Positions 14,357 to 23,401 of a DNA stretch of 38,868 nt are shown piece by piece. The DNA is from a virus. Within the stretch, counting starts at the first letter, position 1; every line of letters begins with the position of its first letter. A model generated the notes under the pieces. The model searched no databases and was not told the DNA's origin. It worked only from the letters and a program-made list of their open reading frames with translations. The stretch spans positions 1-38,868 of the IMG/VR virus record IMGVR_UViG_3300045994_000163. One strand, given 5' to 3'. The position numbers and the translations under genes are program-made.

Positions 14357-14362
14357 TCAAAC

Positions 14363-14400
14363 AAAAGTAAAGAAGTCATAAAAACTTCTTTACTTTTTCC
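14363..14400 (+). terminator. Strong rho-independent terminator after uvsX
   Basis: AAAAGTAAAGAAGT (14363-14376) pairs with ACTTCTTTACTTTT (14384-14397) as a 14-bp stem with loop CATAAAA. The T run is built into the end of the 3' arm (14394-14398). It begins 6 bp after the uvsX stop. Confidence 0.85.
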
Positions 14401-14417
14401 TAAAGTTATAGTATACT
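14389..14417 (+). promoter_or_regulatory. Sigma-70-like promoter overlapping the terminator
   Basis: TTTACT (14389-14394), a 17-bp spacer and TATACT (14412-14417). The -35 lies inside the terminator's 3' arm. It would drive the gene at 14479 and the gp41 helicase, then possibly the glycan genes. Confidence 0.6.
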
Positions 14418-14478
14418 AGAGTTTCGCATGAATTTATTACGAAAATTAAAACAACTATTTAAAAGACGAGGTAAGAAT

Positions 14479-14820
14479 ATGGATGAATTAAAAGAGGGTA
14501 TTGATTTCAGATTTCAGATGGTTAATGAGATTAGTGCTGTAGCGATTATTTCGGGTAAATATGATGGTGTTGTTGTAGCATTTAATGATGTTTCTATCTC
14601 AGAACCAGAAAATATTAATGGAGTTGATACTCCACCATATTTATCTTTTCATTATGATATTATTTCTGGTGTTGATTTTTCTGATGAAGAATTATTAGAT
14701 GATGAAGAATTTAAAAATCATATTGGTAATATTTTAATGAATGTTATTGTTAATAGTAATACTACTACATCATCTTTTACAGATGCTTTGGATGAAACTA
14801 TAGAATATACTGAGATTTAA
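14479..14820 (+). CDS. Conserved phage protein between uvsX and gp41
   Basis: A 113-residue acidic protein (MDELKEGIDFRFQMVNEISA, then AVAIISGKYDGVVVAFNDVS). I chose ATG 14479 because GAGG (14469-14472) fits it well. A longer reading from ATG 14428 would add 17 basic residues (LLRKLKQLFKRRGKN) and starts only about 10 bp after the promoter. The GKYDGVVVAFNDVSI strand pattern looks familiar from phage replication regions, but no function is known to me. It overlaps the helicase start by one base. Confidence 0.7.
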   Translation: MDELKEGIDFRFQMVNEISAVAIISGKYDGVVVAFNDVSISEPENINGVDTPPYLSFHYDIISGVDFSDEELLDDEEFKNHIGNILMNVIVNSNTTTSSFTDALDETIEYTEI

Positions 14821-16226
14821 TGGATATTAATACTTTAATATTAAAGAACCTCCATTACAATGAAGAATTTTGTAGAAAAGTTCTTCCATTTTTAAAACCT
14901 GAATATTTCACACAACGAAATGAAAAAATAATATTCGAAGAAATTTTAGATTTCATAACAGAATATAGAAATATTCCTACATACGAATCTTTGATTATTC
15001 AAATGAATGAAAAATCATTATCTGAAAATGATTATAAGACTAGTATTGAATTATTAGATATTTTGCATGAATCTAAAGCAGAAACTGTGGAGTTAGATTG
15101 GTTAGTAAATAAAACTGAACAATTCTGTCAAGAGAGAGCTATCTACAATGCTGTTGTAGAGTCTATATCTATCCTTGACAACACGAATACTACATTAAGT
15201 AAGGGTAGTATTCCCGGATTGCTTTCTGATGCTCTAGCAGTGTCTTTTGATGCCTCTATCGGACATGATTATGCTGATGATTCAGATTCTAGATATGATT
15301 ATTATCATAGGACTGAAGATAGAATTCCTTTTGATTTAGAGTACTTTAATCTTATCACAAATGGGGGTTTACCGAAGAAAACTCTAAATGTAATTCTCGC
15401 ACCACCTCATTGTGGTAAATCTTTAGTTATGTGTCATTTTGCAGCATCTTTCTTGAGAGCTGGAAAGAATGTTTTATATATTACATGTGAAATGGCAGAA
15501 GAAGAACTGGCAAAGCGTATTGATGCAAACTTGATGAATGTATCAATGAACGAAGTTACAACAATGCCTAAAGATGTTTTTCAGCAAAAGGTTAATAAAA
15601 TTACATCTAAATTAGTTGGTAAACTGAAATTTAAAGAATATCCAACAGCATGTGCTTCGGTATCTCATTTTAGAGTTTTGTTGAATGAATTAAAACTAAA
15701 GAGTAATTTTGTTCCTGATGTTATATTTGTAGATTATCTTAATATTTGTGCATCGTCTAGGGTTAAGATGTCTGGTTCGGTGAATTCGTATACATATATT
15801 AAAGCTATTGGTGAAGAATTAAGAGGTTTAGCTCAAGAGTATAATCTTCCAGTAATTACAGCTACTCAGACTACTAGAGGTGCGAGTACATCTTCAGATC
15901 CTGAAATGGGTGATGTATCAGAATCGTTCGGAATTCCAGCCATTTCGGACATGCTATTTGCTTTAGTTAATTCAGATGAGTTGAAAGCATTAGATCAATT
16001 GATGATTAAACAGATTAAGAATAGATATTCTGATGTAAATAATAATACTAGATTTGTTGTTGGGATTTCAAGACCTATGATGAAATTGTATGATGCTGAA
16101 GACTCAGCTCAAGTTGGTATTACTGGAGCTAATCAAACACCAGCAGTACAAGTACCAACAGCAGCGTTTGGTACTAATGGTAGAGAAGCATTTAAGAAAA
16201 AAAATATTAGTGGGATAAAAGTATGA
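14820..16226 (+). CDS. 41: Replicative DNA helicase, gp41-like
   Basis: A 468-residue DnaB-type (RecA-fold) hexameric helicase that unwinds the lagging-strand template and partners gp61 primase. An N-terminal helical domain (1-150) precedes the ATPase. Walker A is APPHCGKS (194-201), Walker B is VIFVDYLNI (301-309), and the sensor-like VITATQTTRG is about residues 345-354. The length matches T4 gp41 (475). ATG 14820 overlaps the preceding stop by one base. The end overlaps the first glycosyltransferase by 4 bp, so the sugar cluster may share its transcript. Confidence 0.95.
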   Translation: MDINTLILKNLHYNEEFCRKVLPFLKPEYFTQRNEKIIFEEILDFITEYRNIPTYESLIIQMNEKSLSENDYKTSIELLDILHESKAETVELDWLVNKTEQFCQERAIYNAVVESISILDNTNTTLSKGSIPGLLSDALAVSFDASIGHDYADDSDSRYDYYHRTEDRIPFDLEYFNLITNGGLPKKTLNVILAPPHCGKSLVMCHFAASFLRAGKNVLYITCEMAEEELAKRIDANLMNVSMNEVTTMPKDVFQQKVNKITSKLVGKLKFKEYPTACASVSHFRVLLNELKLKSNFVPDVIFVDYLNICASSRVKMSGSVNSYTYIKAIGEELRGLAQEYNLPVITATQTTRGASTSSDPEMGDVSESFGIPAISDMLFALVNSDELKALDQLMIKQIKNRYSDVNNNTRFVVGISRPMMKLYDAEDSAQVGITGANQTPAVQVPTAAFGTNGREAFKKKNISGIKV

Positions 16227-16903
16227 AAATAAATTCTAGTGATTTTTTGTTAACCGTAATAACTCCAACTATAGGTAGAAAAAATTTAGATAATTTAATA
16301 AAAAGTATAGAAAATCAAACTATTTCTGATAAAATATTTCATATATTAATGTGGGATGAATTTAGAGAACTAGATTCAAAATTACCGGAAACTTATAATT
16401 CAACTAATAGATGGAGTATTAATCTTCCTTGGGGATTAGGTAAAAATGGAAATGCTCCAGGAAGCTCTCTAAGAGCTGTAGCTTTAAATGCAGCAGATAC
16501 TCCATATGTAACATTTGCTGATGATGATGTAGTTTGGAAGCCTAATCATGCAGAAACATTATTAGAATCTATTAAAAATTTAAATTGGTCTAGTTGTTTA
16601 CGTAATATATATGCTGAATCCGGTGAATATTATGGTATAGATAATTTTGAAAGTGTTGGTGATTCGGTATCTAGAAGAGTTCCTTATGAAATGTTGGATG
16701 GGAACTGTATGATTTTTAAGCGTGAATATGGAATAGTCGCTTCACAATTATATCGCACAACACAAGATCGAAATGATGATAGGTTATTATATAACTTTTT
16801 AAAAGAACATGCTGGACAATTAGGTAGAACCAATCAAGCTACAATAAATCATACATGTCCAGATTTTTTAAATGAGTTTTTTAAGGAGAATTGTACATTA
16901 TGA
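16223..16903 (+). CDS. Family 2 glycosyltransferase (GT-A fold)
   Basis: A 226-residue protein. FLLTVITPTIGRKNLDNLIK is the standard GT2 opening, and TPYVTFADDDVVW carries the metal-binding DxD motif. After that, DGNCMIFKREY resembles the acceptor-side loop of GT2 enzymes. It would transfer a sugar from a nucleotide donor to a glycan; donor and acceptor cannot be read. It is the first gene of the 9.5-kb glycan block and starts inside the gp41 stop (ATGA). Confidence 0.85.
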   Translation: MKINSSDFLLTVITPTIGRKNLDNLIKSIENQTISDKIFHILMWDEFRELDSKLPETYNSTNRWSINLPWGLGKNGNAPGSSLRAVALNAADTPYVTFADDDVVWKPNHAETLLESIKNLNWSSCLRNIYAESGEYYGIDNFESVGDSVSRRVPYEMLDGNCMIFKREYGIVASQLYRTTQDRNDDRLLYNFLKEHAGQLGRTNQATINHTCPDFLNEFFKENCTL

Positions 16904-17562
16904 AATTTGTGACGTTTTTAAATTCTGGTTGTTTAGAAATTTGTAAAAATATGTTAAAATCTGCAGAATTAGTTGGAATTAATTTAGATGATTTTTATAT
17001 TGCATGTTTAGATAACAATTCTTTAGAGGCATTTAAAGAATATAAAAATGCATACCTATATATTAATCAAGAATTAACTGAATACCAAGATTGGAGTTTT
17101 GATGAAAGTTCAAATTTTAGATCTATTGTCCAATATAAATGGAAAATTATTGAAGAGCAATATTTAAAACATAAAGATTTAGTTTGGGTTGATACTGATA
17201 TTGTTTTTAAAGAAAACCCAACAGAATATTTGAATAGTTTTGATAAGATATGTTTCCAAAGTGATCTTCCTGGAAGTCTTGTTTGTACTGGATTTATGAA
17301 ATTTGTTGATAGTGATTTGTGTCGCACATTAATTTCTTTGTGTGCAAGTTATGAAGGTCAAGATGATCAATTAATTTTTAATCATATTATTAAAGATTAT
17401 ATTATTGAGTGTGAATTATTGAATGAAGATTTATTTCCAAATGGAAATTCCTATTATAAATTAGGTAAAAAATCTAAAGCTATTATTGTCCATAATAATT
17501 GGATGGTTGGGATTGATACAAAGATACAAAGATTTAAAGATGAAAATTTGTGGTTTATATAA
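16900..17562 (+). CDS. Putative nucleotide-diphospho-sugar transferase
   Basis: A 220-residue protein beginning MKFVTFLNSGCLEICKNMLK. HKDLVWVDTDIVF carries a DxD motif, and the later SLVCTGFMKF and GQDDQLIFN follow the nucleotide-diphospho-sugar transferase pattern (GT-A fold, group of PF03407). The final VHNNWMVG resembles the conserved H-N-W near the active site. I chose ATG 16900, with AAGGAG at 16883-16888. It overlaps the previous stop as ATGA. Sugar specificity unknown. Confidence 0.8.
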   Translation: MKFVTFLNSGCLEICKNMLKSAELVGINLDDFYIACLDNNSLEAFKEYKNAYLYINQELTEYQDWSFDESSNFRSIVQYKWKIIEEQYLKHKDLVWVDTDIVFKENPTEYLNSFDKICFQSDLPGSLVCTGFMKFVDSDLCRTLISLCASYEGQDDQLIFNHIIKDYIIECELLNEDLFPNGNSYYKLGKKSKAIIVHNNWMVGIDTKIQRFKDENLWFI

Positions 17563-17579
17563 TAAAAAGGAAATTGGAA

Positions 17580-18416
17580 ATGAAAAATGAATTAAGACCT
17601 ACCGCAGATTATCCAATATACCCACCATATCATACTGGATTGTACCTTGAAGAATATTTTTATGACAAATATAAAGATTCTAATAGAGAATATATTGATA
17701 TTTTTTGGACCAATCTTTATTGCAATAAGGATTATTTGAATTCCGACATAATTGATATTCAAAAAGCATTATCTGAATTAGATCCAAATAAAAAGTATTT
17801 TACCGTATGTCAACATGATGATGGACCAAAAGAAAATCTCCCAGAAGACACGTTAATTTTTTCTGCTGGAGGTAGGAGAACTCATGGAAATATTATCCCA
17901 ATACCATTAATTTGTTCTCCAATACCAAAAGAATTAATTGGGTCTTATATTAAAAAAGATTTGTTTGCATCCTTTGTTGGGTCTCTTACACACAACATAA
18001 GAGAAAAGCTTTATTATGAATTAAAAGATAAAGAAGGTTATTCTTATAACATGTGTAATTGGTCTAATACAGTTCCACAAGAAAATTTAAAATATTTTAT
18101 TGATATTAGTTTAAGAAGTAAATTTGTTTTATGTCCTAGAGGATATGGTCCAACTTCATTTAGATTATATGAAGCTTTTCAGTTAAATTCTGTACCAGTT
18201 TATATTTCTGATATACATTATCTTCCTTGGGTAGATGAATTAAATTGGGCTGAATTTTGCGTTATAATTAATGAAGAAGATATTTCCAATATAGATACTA
18301 TTTTAAAGTCTATATCAGATGAAGACTATAATAAGATGTTAATTAAAGGTGCTACAATATATAATGAATATTTTAGTTTATCTGGTGTATATAGCAACAT
18401 AATGAAACGACTATGA
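17580..18416 (+). CDS. Exostosin-like glycosyltransferase (GT47 type)
   Basis: A 278-residue protein. The C-terminal signature SKFVLCPRGYGPTSFRLYEA, then NSVPVYISDIHYLPW, is the conserved donor-binding region of exostosin-type enzymes. TVCQHDDGP upstream also fits. These are GT-B enzymes that extend glycan chains. I chose ATG 17580, preceded by GGAAATTGGAAA; an earlier start at 17550 would overlap the previous gene. The C-terminus overlaps the next start by 4 bp. Confidence 0.85.
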   Translation: MKNELRPTADYPIYPPYHTGLYLEEYFYDKYKDSNREYIDIFWTNLYCNKDYLNSDIIDIQKALSELDPNKKYFTVCQHDDGPKENLPEDTLIFSAGGRRTHGNIIPIPLICSPIPKELIGSYIKKDLFASFVGSLTHNIREKLYYELKDKEGYSYNMCNWSNTVPQENLKYFIDISLRSKFVLCPRGYGPTSFRLYEAFQLNSVPVYISDIHYLPWVDELNWAEFCVIINEEDISNIDTILKSISDEDYNKMLIKGATIYNEYFSLSGVYSNIMKRL

Positions 18417-19123
18417 TGATTTTTAGTGAAAAAGATATAAATGATACATATTTGGAATTTGTAGTAAAACCAGCTGAATATTTTAATAAATCCAATATAG
18501 AATATGATAAATTATCATCTAATGAAAAAGTTAAATGGTTTAATAGAGATTTTCCTAGATTAGCTTCTTTATTTGACTTTAAAGATTGGATTGTAAAATA
18601 CAATATTTCTACGGGAGATAAATTATTATCCACCTTTATAGATGATTGCGAATTGGAATATATTAACTATAACAAACTTTATGTTGCAGATTATTCTAAA
18701 GACTCTAGGTTTGATATACATACTATGGTATTATCTGAAACTAACTTTGATTTTATAATTTTCAATCAAACGCTAGAACATTTGTATAACCCTTTTATGG
18801 CTATGGAAAATTTATACAAACATTTAAACCCTGGAGGGTATTTGTATACTACAGTACCAACCATAAATATACCACATATGCAACCATTTCATTTTTGGGG
18901 AATTACGCCAATTGGTTTGTGTATGTTGTGTAAAAGTGTAGGTTTTAATATATTAGAATGTGGGTATTGGGGAAATTTGGAGTATATTAAATACATATTC
19001 TCTAATAACAATTGGCCTACTACTGATGATGTATTGAATGATAATAAAATGATAGATAATAACATGGTATGTCAAGCACAAACTTGGGTATTAATACAGA
19101 AGCCAAAAAATGAGGTTAACTAG
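18413..19123 (+). CDS. SAM-dependent methyltransferase, class I-like
   Basis: A 236-residue protein. The central FDFIIFNQTLEHLYNPFMAM and LYKHLNPGGYLYTTVPT are motifs II-III of Methyltransf_11/23-type enzymes, with HFWGITPIGLCMLCKSVGF after them as in sugar or lipid methyltransferases. A glycine-rich motif I is not obvious, so the cofactor site is weakly defined. It starts with two Met codons inside the previous stop. Within the glycan block it probably methylates a sugar; that is inference from context. Confidence 0.8.
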   Translation: MMIFSEKDINDTYLEFVVKPAEYFNKSNIEYDKLSSNEKVKWFNRDFPRLASLFDFKDWIVKYNISTGDKLLSTFIDDCELEYINYNKLYVADYSKDSRFDIHTMVLSETNFDFIIFNQTLEHLYNPFMAMENLYKHLNPGGYLYTTVPTINIPHMQPFHFWGITPIGLCMLCKSVGFNILECGYWGNLEYIKYIFSNNNWPTTDDVLNDNKMIDNNMVCQAQTWVLIQKPKNEVN

Positions 19124-19875
19124 TGAAAAAATATTTAATGGTTATAGCAAATTATTCGGACTATAGACAAGAATTCTTTAACGAATATATGTCAAAAAGA
19201 AATAGAGAATATTGCACACTTCATGATATAATATATTTAGAATATACGGCACCTATTGAAAAATATAGAGATAATTATACATGGTTAAAGTTTACTATTG
19301 TGCGAGATTTGATTAATTCGGGATTTTTAGAAGATGGAGATATTCTGACCCATATTGATGCTGATATGTGTATTGTAAATCCAAATATAGAATATCCAAC
19401 TATAAAATCTTTTAATTATAGTATAGATTCCGGTAATACGCATTGTATGGGATCTTATTCTATAATAGTAAATAGTTGGTCTAAGAATATGATAGATTTG
19501 ATATTAGATCAAAGTAGGTTTGATATATTTAAACGCGAATATGTATATCATGAACGTTTAAAGTTTAATTTTAATTTTTGGGATCTGTTCAGAGAACAAG
19601 CATCTTGGTATTCTTTAGCTGGTATAATGCCACATTCCGATAAATCTTTTTGGGAGATAGATAATTATGGGTGGCATTCTAAAAAAACAGAACATACTAT
19701 TTATTCTTTACAAGAATTAGAAGATAATGTTTATATATTACCCACAGAATGGAATGTTACCGAATTAGTTAATGAATCATCGTGTGAATTTAATATTAAT
19801 ATATGTGATAAAGATTCGGTGATTATACGACATTTTGCTGGAGGTCAACCTTGGAGAAAAGAGTGGTTTATTTAA
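19123..19875 (+). CDS. Glycosyltransferase with DxD motif (GMA12/MNN10-like)
   Basis: A 250-residue protein starting at GTG 19123, which shares a base with the previous TAG; GAGG lies at 19112-19115. It has KKYLMVIANYSDYRQEFF at the start, YTWLKFTIVRDLI, then DILTHIDADMCIV with the DxD motif, and WHSKKTEHTIYSLQ and IIRHFAGGQPW at the end. The arrangement (W-x-K-...-D-x-D, late H-F-x-G) resembles galactosyl or mannosyltransferases of the GT34 group. Donor unknown. Confidence 0.75.
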   Translation: MKKYLMVIANYSDYRQEFFNEYMSKRNREYCTLHDIIYLEYTAPIEKYRDNYTWLKFTIVRDLINSGFLEDGDILTHIDADMCIVNPNIEYPTIKSFNYSIDSGNTHCMGSYSIIVNSWSKNMIDLILDQSRFDIFKREYVYHERLKFNFNFWDLFREQASWYSLAGIMPHSDKSFWEIDNYGWHSKKTEHTIYSLQELEDNVYILPTEWNVTELVNESSCEFNINICDKDSVIIRHFAGGQPWRKEWFI

Positions 19876-19876
19876 T

Positions 19877-20599
19877 ATGAAAATTACAGAATTTACAATA
19901 TGTTTACATTGTGGGTGTGATTATAATATAGTAAAATCACAAATGGATTCTTTATCCATATTAAATTCAAAGTATAATGTATTTTGGAATAATAGAATAG
20001 ATCGATATCCATATGCGTATCCAAGCTATTCAGAATTAATAAATCATTCAATTATTACATCAAATACTGAAATAATTATTTTTATTAACGATAGAACTTT
20101 TCCTACCCCAAGCGAAGTTGAATCTATACTAGAACATTTAGAAAATGGGTATGCATGTTCTTTTATGTATAATGCTGGATTTATGGGGTTTAGTAAAAGT
20201 TTAATCGGAAAAATCGGTTGGTGGGATGAACGGTTTTTAGGTGGTGGTTGGGAAGATGTGGATTGGGTTTTTAGACTAAAATTAAATAATTTAGCCTTAT
20301 ATGAAAGTTGTGATTCAACCTATAGTTATTCTTGGAAAAGCCCATTACAAGATAATGATAAATGTATGAAATCAGAACCAGAATTTTTTTCAAAATATAC
20401 TTTTTTAAATGATAAAATTATAAAAAATTTTGGTGAGCTATATAATAATTCATATACTGATATACTTATAAATGATAATTTTGCGTGGAAATCTTGGGAT
20501 AATTCAACTTTAGGTAAAAATTATATTGGTCCAAATAAAGGCAATCCTGCATCATATCATTTAATTGACAAACTAATCATTGAGAATAATAATGTATAA
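19877..20599 (+). CDS. Glycosyltransferase with galactosyltransferase-like C-terminal motif
   Basis: A 240-residue protein. NTEIIIFINDRTFPTPSEV sits where GT2 enzymes carry DxD, and GWWDERFLGGGWEDVDWVFR is the W-D-E-x-F-x-G-G-x-E-D-x-D signature of the Glyco_transf_7 C-terminal / GT2 galactosyltransferase region. I chose ATG 19877, right after the previous stop; upstream in-frame sequence lies inside the previous gene. It overlaps the next methyltransferase by 8 bp. Confidence 0.82.
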   Translation: MKITEFTICLHCGCDYNIVKSQMDSLSILNSKYNVFWNNRIDRYPYAYPSYSELINHSIITSNTEIIIFINDRTFPTPSEVESILEHLENGYACSFMYNAGFMGFSKSLIGKIGWWDERFLGGGWEDVDWVFRLKLNNLALYESCDSTYSYSWKSPLQDNDKCMKSEPEFFSKYTFLNDKIIKNFGELYNNSYTDILINDNFAWKSWDNSTLGKNYIGPNKGNPASYHLIDKLIIENNNV

Positions 20600-21224
20600 T
20601 ATAAATTTAAGAAAAATAACTGAGCATTTAACTATGGTAGAAGAAAATCATGTTGGGGGATTTCTTATAGAAAAAGACCCTGCTACTTATATGCCAAAAT
20701 TGTGGGAATATATTATAAAAACTTATAATGTAAATTCAATTTTAGATATTGGTTGTGGTATGGGTCATGCAATAGGAGAATTTTCTTCTCATATCCCATT
20801 AAATAATATTACTGGTGTAGATGGGTCAACTTTTGTAAAAGAAAATAGCACCTATTCAGATAATATTATTTTTCATGACTTTACTTCTGGAGAATTAATT
20901 TTAGAACAGGAATTTGATTTTGGTTGGTGTTGTGAGTTTGTAGAACATATTGAAGAAAAATATAAAGCAAATTTCTTATCATTATTTTCAAAGTGTAAGA
21001 TTTTAGCGATAACATATGCAGAACCTGGACAAGAAGGGCATAATCATGTAAATTGTCAACCAAAAGAATATTGGATTAATGAATTAGCATTATATGGGTT
21101 TAAATATGATGAACAATTAACCGAAAATTTAAAAGTAGTAACTTTTGCTGATGCAATATCTATTAACCCAGAATATAAAGATAATCATTTTTATAATAGA
21201 GGGTTATTTTTTATAAAAAAATAA
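20592..21224 (+). CDS. SAM-dependent methyltransferase
   Basis: A 210-residue class I methyltransferase. Motif I is SILDIGCGMGHAIGEF, followed by ITGVDGS (acidic end of beta 2) and EFDFGWCCEFVEHI (motif II-III). Later, ILAITYAEPGQEGHNHVNCQ resembles small-molecule or glycan methyltransferases in phage sugar clusters. I chose ATG 20592; a TTG at 20580 is possible. Substrate unknown, presumably a sugar from the context. Confidence 0.85.
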   Translation: MYNINLRKITEHLTMVEENHVGGFLIEKDPATYMPKLWEYIIKTYNVNSILDIGCGMGHAIGEFSSHIPLNNITGVDGSTFVKENSTYSDNIIFHDFTSGELILEQEFDFGWCCEFVEHIEEKYKANFLSLFSKCKILAITYAEPGQEGHNHVNCQPKEYWINELALYGFKYDEQLTENLKVVTFADAISINPEYKDNHFYNRGLFFIKK

Positions 21225-21233
21225 AATATTATT

Positions 21234-22469
21234 ATGAATACTATATATAAAATACGTTGTAAATGTTCAAGTTGTGATTCGTCTAATTTATCAACAATTA
21301 TTAGTTTAGGGGAAATTCCATTAGCTGGACATTTCCCAACTTCACCTGAATTCTCGACTAAATTTAATTTGAACTTATTATTATGTGAAGATTGTAAATT
21401 GGTTCAGACTGATTCAATAATAAATGCTGATTATTTATTTAAAGATTATAGATATTCCTCTTCTGTTGGATTAAGTGCTCATTTTAAACAATATGCTATA
21501 GACTTAAATAATTTATATGATATTTCTAATAAAAATATTTTAGAATTTGGTAGTAATGATGGAACTTTATTATATTATTTAAAAGAATTTGGAGCTAATG
21601 TTTTAGGGGTTGATCCAGCCGAAAATATCATTAAGCTTGCTGATGATAAAGGGTTAACTACATTTTCTGGTTATTTTAATACTGCTAATTTTTGTATAGA
21701 CACATATAAAAATAAATTTGATGTGATTATTGGAAATAATGTATTTGCTCATATTGATGATATAAATGATGTAGTAAGAGCTATAGATTATTGCTTATCT
21801 AACTCTGGAAAGTTTATCTTTGAAGTTCATTATCTTAAAAATTTGATTTTAGAAAATCAATGGGATAATATTTATCATGAACATATATATTATTATTCAA
21901 TTACTTCCTTAAATAATTTATTTAATAAATATAATTTATATATTTCTAATGTAGATGAAGTTTCAAGCCATAGTGGATCAATTAGAGTCACTGTTGATAA
22001 ACATAATTCAAATTCTAAACTTGTTGATGATATGATAGAAGCTGAAATTTTATTATATTCTAATGAGATCCCTAAATTTAAAACTAATTATATTCAAAAT
22101 ATTAAACATATTAAAAACTATATATTAGAGTTGAAGTCTAAAGGTTTTACTTTAGGTGGGTATGGGGCATCGGGTAGAGCTAATATGTTTTGTAATATTA
22201 TTGGGTTAAATGATTCTATCATTGATTTTATAGTTGATGAATCATTAGAACGACAAAATAGATATATTGCTGATTGTAAAATTCCAATTATTACATATGA
22301 AGAATTTCAAAAAAAATCTATAGATTATTTAATAATTTTTGCTTGGAATTATGTAAAATTAATTGTGAATAAAACTTCAGATCAAGATTATAATTATATT
22401 ATATTTTTTCCAGAAATTAAATCATTTACAAAATCTGAACTTCAAACTCTTACTTTTAATTCATTATGA
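21234..22469 (+). CDS. Sugar C-methyltransferase (NovU/TylC3-like)
   Basis: The protein is 411 residues, the usual family length. Three domains are seen: a zinc-binding N-terminus (CKCSSCDSSN with CEDCKLVQTD, about 9-62), a SAM-binding middle with ILEFGSNDGTLLYYLKEFG, and the diagnostic WDNIYHEHIYYYSITSLNN loop, then a C-terminal domain with TLGGYGASGRANMF. Such enzymes add a methyl to carbon 3 (or 5) of a dTDP-4-keto-deoxysugar to make branched sugars. Its substrate would come from the dehydratase next to it. Confidence 0.9.
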   Translation: MNTIYKIRCKCSSCDSSNLSTIISLGEIPLAGHFPTSPEFSTKFNLNLLLCEDCKLVQTDSIINADYLFKDYRYSSSVGLSAHFKQYAIDLNNLYDISNKNILEFGSNDGTLLYYLKEFGANVLGVDPAENIIKLADDKGLTTFSGYFNTANFCIDTYKNKFDVIIGNNVFAHIDDINDVVRAIDYCLSNSGKFIFEVHYLKNLILENQWDNIYHEHIYYYSITSLNNLFNKYNLYISNVDEVSSHSGSIRVTVDKHNSNSKLVDDMIEAEILLYSNEIPKFKTNYIQNIKHIKNYILELKSKGFTLGGYGASGRANMFCNIIGLNDSIIDFIVDESLERQNRYIADCKIPIITYEEFQKKSIDYLIIFAWNYVKLIVNKTSDQDYNYIIFFPEIKSFTKSELQTLTFNSL

Positions 22470-23401
22470 TTGAAAATAGTAGAATATTTATAACAGGTGG
22501 TGCTGGATATTTAGGTAAACATATAATTAAACAATATTATGATAATAATGATATAACAATTTATTCAAGAGATGAGTCTAAGCATTATTTTTTAAAAAAA
22601 ACTTACCCAAATATTAAGTGTGTAGTTGGTGATATTAGAGATTATGATTTACTTAAACGTAAATCTAAAAATCATGATATTGGAATTTTTGCTGCAAGTT
22701 TAAAACAAATCGAAGCTTGTGATGAAAACCCAGAAGAAGCAGTAAAAATTATTATTGATGGCGCATTAAATTCTAGAAGAGTCTCTATAGAAAATGAATT
22801 TAAATGTGCTAGTTTTATTAGTACTGATAAATCTAGGTCTGCTACTACAATTTATGGTGCCATGAAATATGTAGCAGGAGAAAGTTTTATATTAAATAAT
22901 GATAGCGATACTAAACTATCTACTGTTATTTATGGTAATGTATTAAATTCTACTGGTAGTATAATTCCATTAATTTGGTCTGCTATAAAAAATAATATAG
23001 AAATACCTTTATATTCAAATTCAATGACTAGATTTGCAATTTGTGTTGACGATGCTATAAATTTAATTGAAAGATCATTAAATTTTGATGGAGTAAATAT
23101 TATACCTAATATTAAAAGTATTAATATATTAGATTTATTTGAAATTTATTCTGAAAAATTTAAATTAAAATATTCAATAAAATCCCCAAGGATTGGAGAA
23201 AAAATTCATGAAATAATGGCTTCATCTGAAGAGATTCCGAGGTTAAAATTTCATTCAGATTTTAATTTATACTCGTTACACCCGAAAATTCATTTTAATG
23301 AACTTACTTTTAAAGATAATGAATATTCCTCAAAAAATTTTGTATTAGCAAAATCTGAATTGATTGATTTATTAGAATCGTATGATTACTTTAGACAATG
23401 A
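22466..23401 (+). CDS. NDP-sugar 4,6-dehydratase-like enzyme (PseB/CapD group)
   Basis: A 311-residue extended SDR. The Rossmann start is IFITGGAGYLGKHIIKQY, then CVVGDIRD, FAASLKQIEACDENPEEAVK and ISTDKSRSATTIYGAMK, with the catalytic Y-x-x-x-K. The A-x-LKQ-x-x-x-CDxNPxEAVK pattern is typical of UDP-GlcNAc 4,6-dehydratases of the PseB/CapD group, which make 4-keto-6-deoxy intermediates. It lies between the C-methyltransferase and an RmlD-like reductase, so the three could form one deoxysugar pathway. The exact substrate is not certain. Confidence 0.85.
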   Translation: MIENSRIFITGGAGYLGKHIIKQYYDNNDITIYSRDESKHYFLKKTYPNIKCVVGDIRDYDLLKRKSKNHDIGIFAASLKQIEACDENPEEAVKIIIDGALNSRRVSIENEFKCASFISTDKSRSATTIYGAMKYVAGESFILNNDSDTKLSTVIYGNVLNSTGSIIPLIWSAIKNNIEIPLYSNSMTRFAICVDDAINLIERSLNFDGVNIIPNIKSINILDLFEIYSEKFKLKYSIKSPRIGEKIHEIMASSEEIPRLKFHSDFNLYSLHPKIHFNELTFKDNEYSSKNFVLAKSELIDLLESYDYFRQ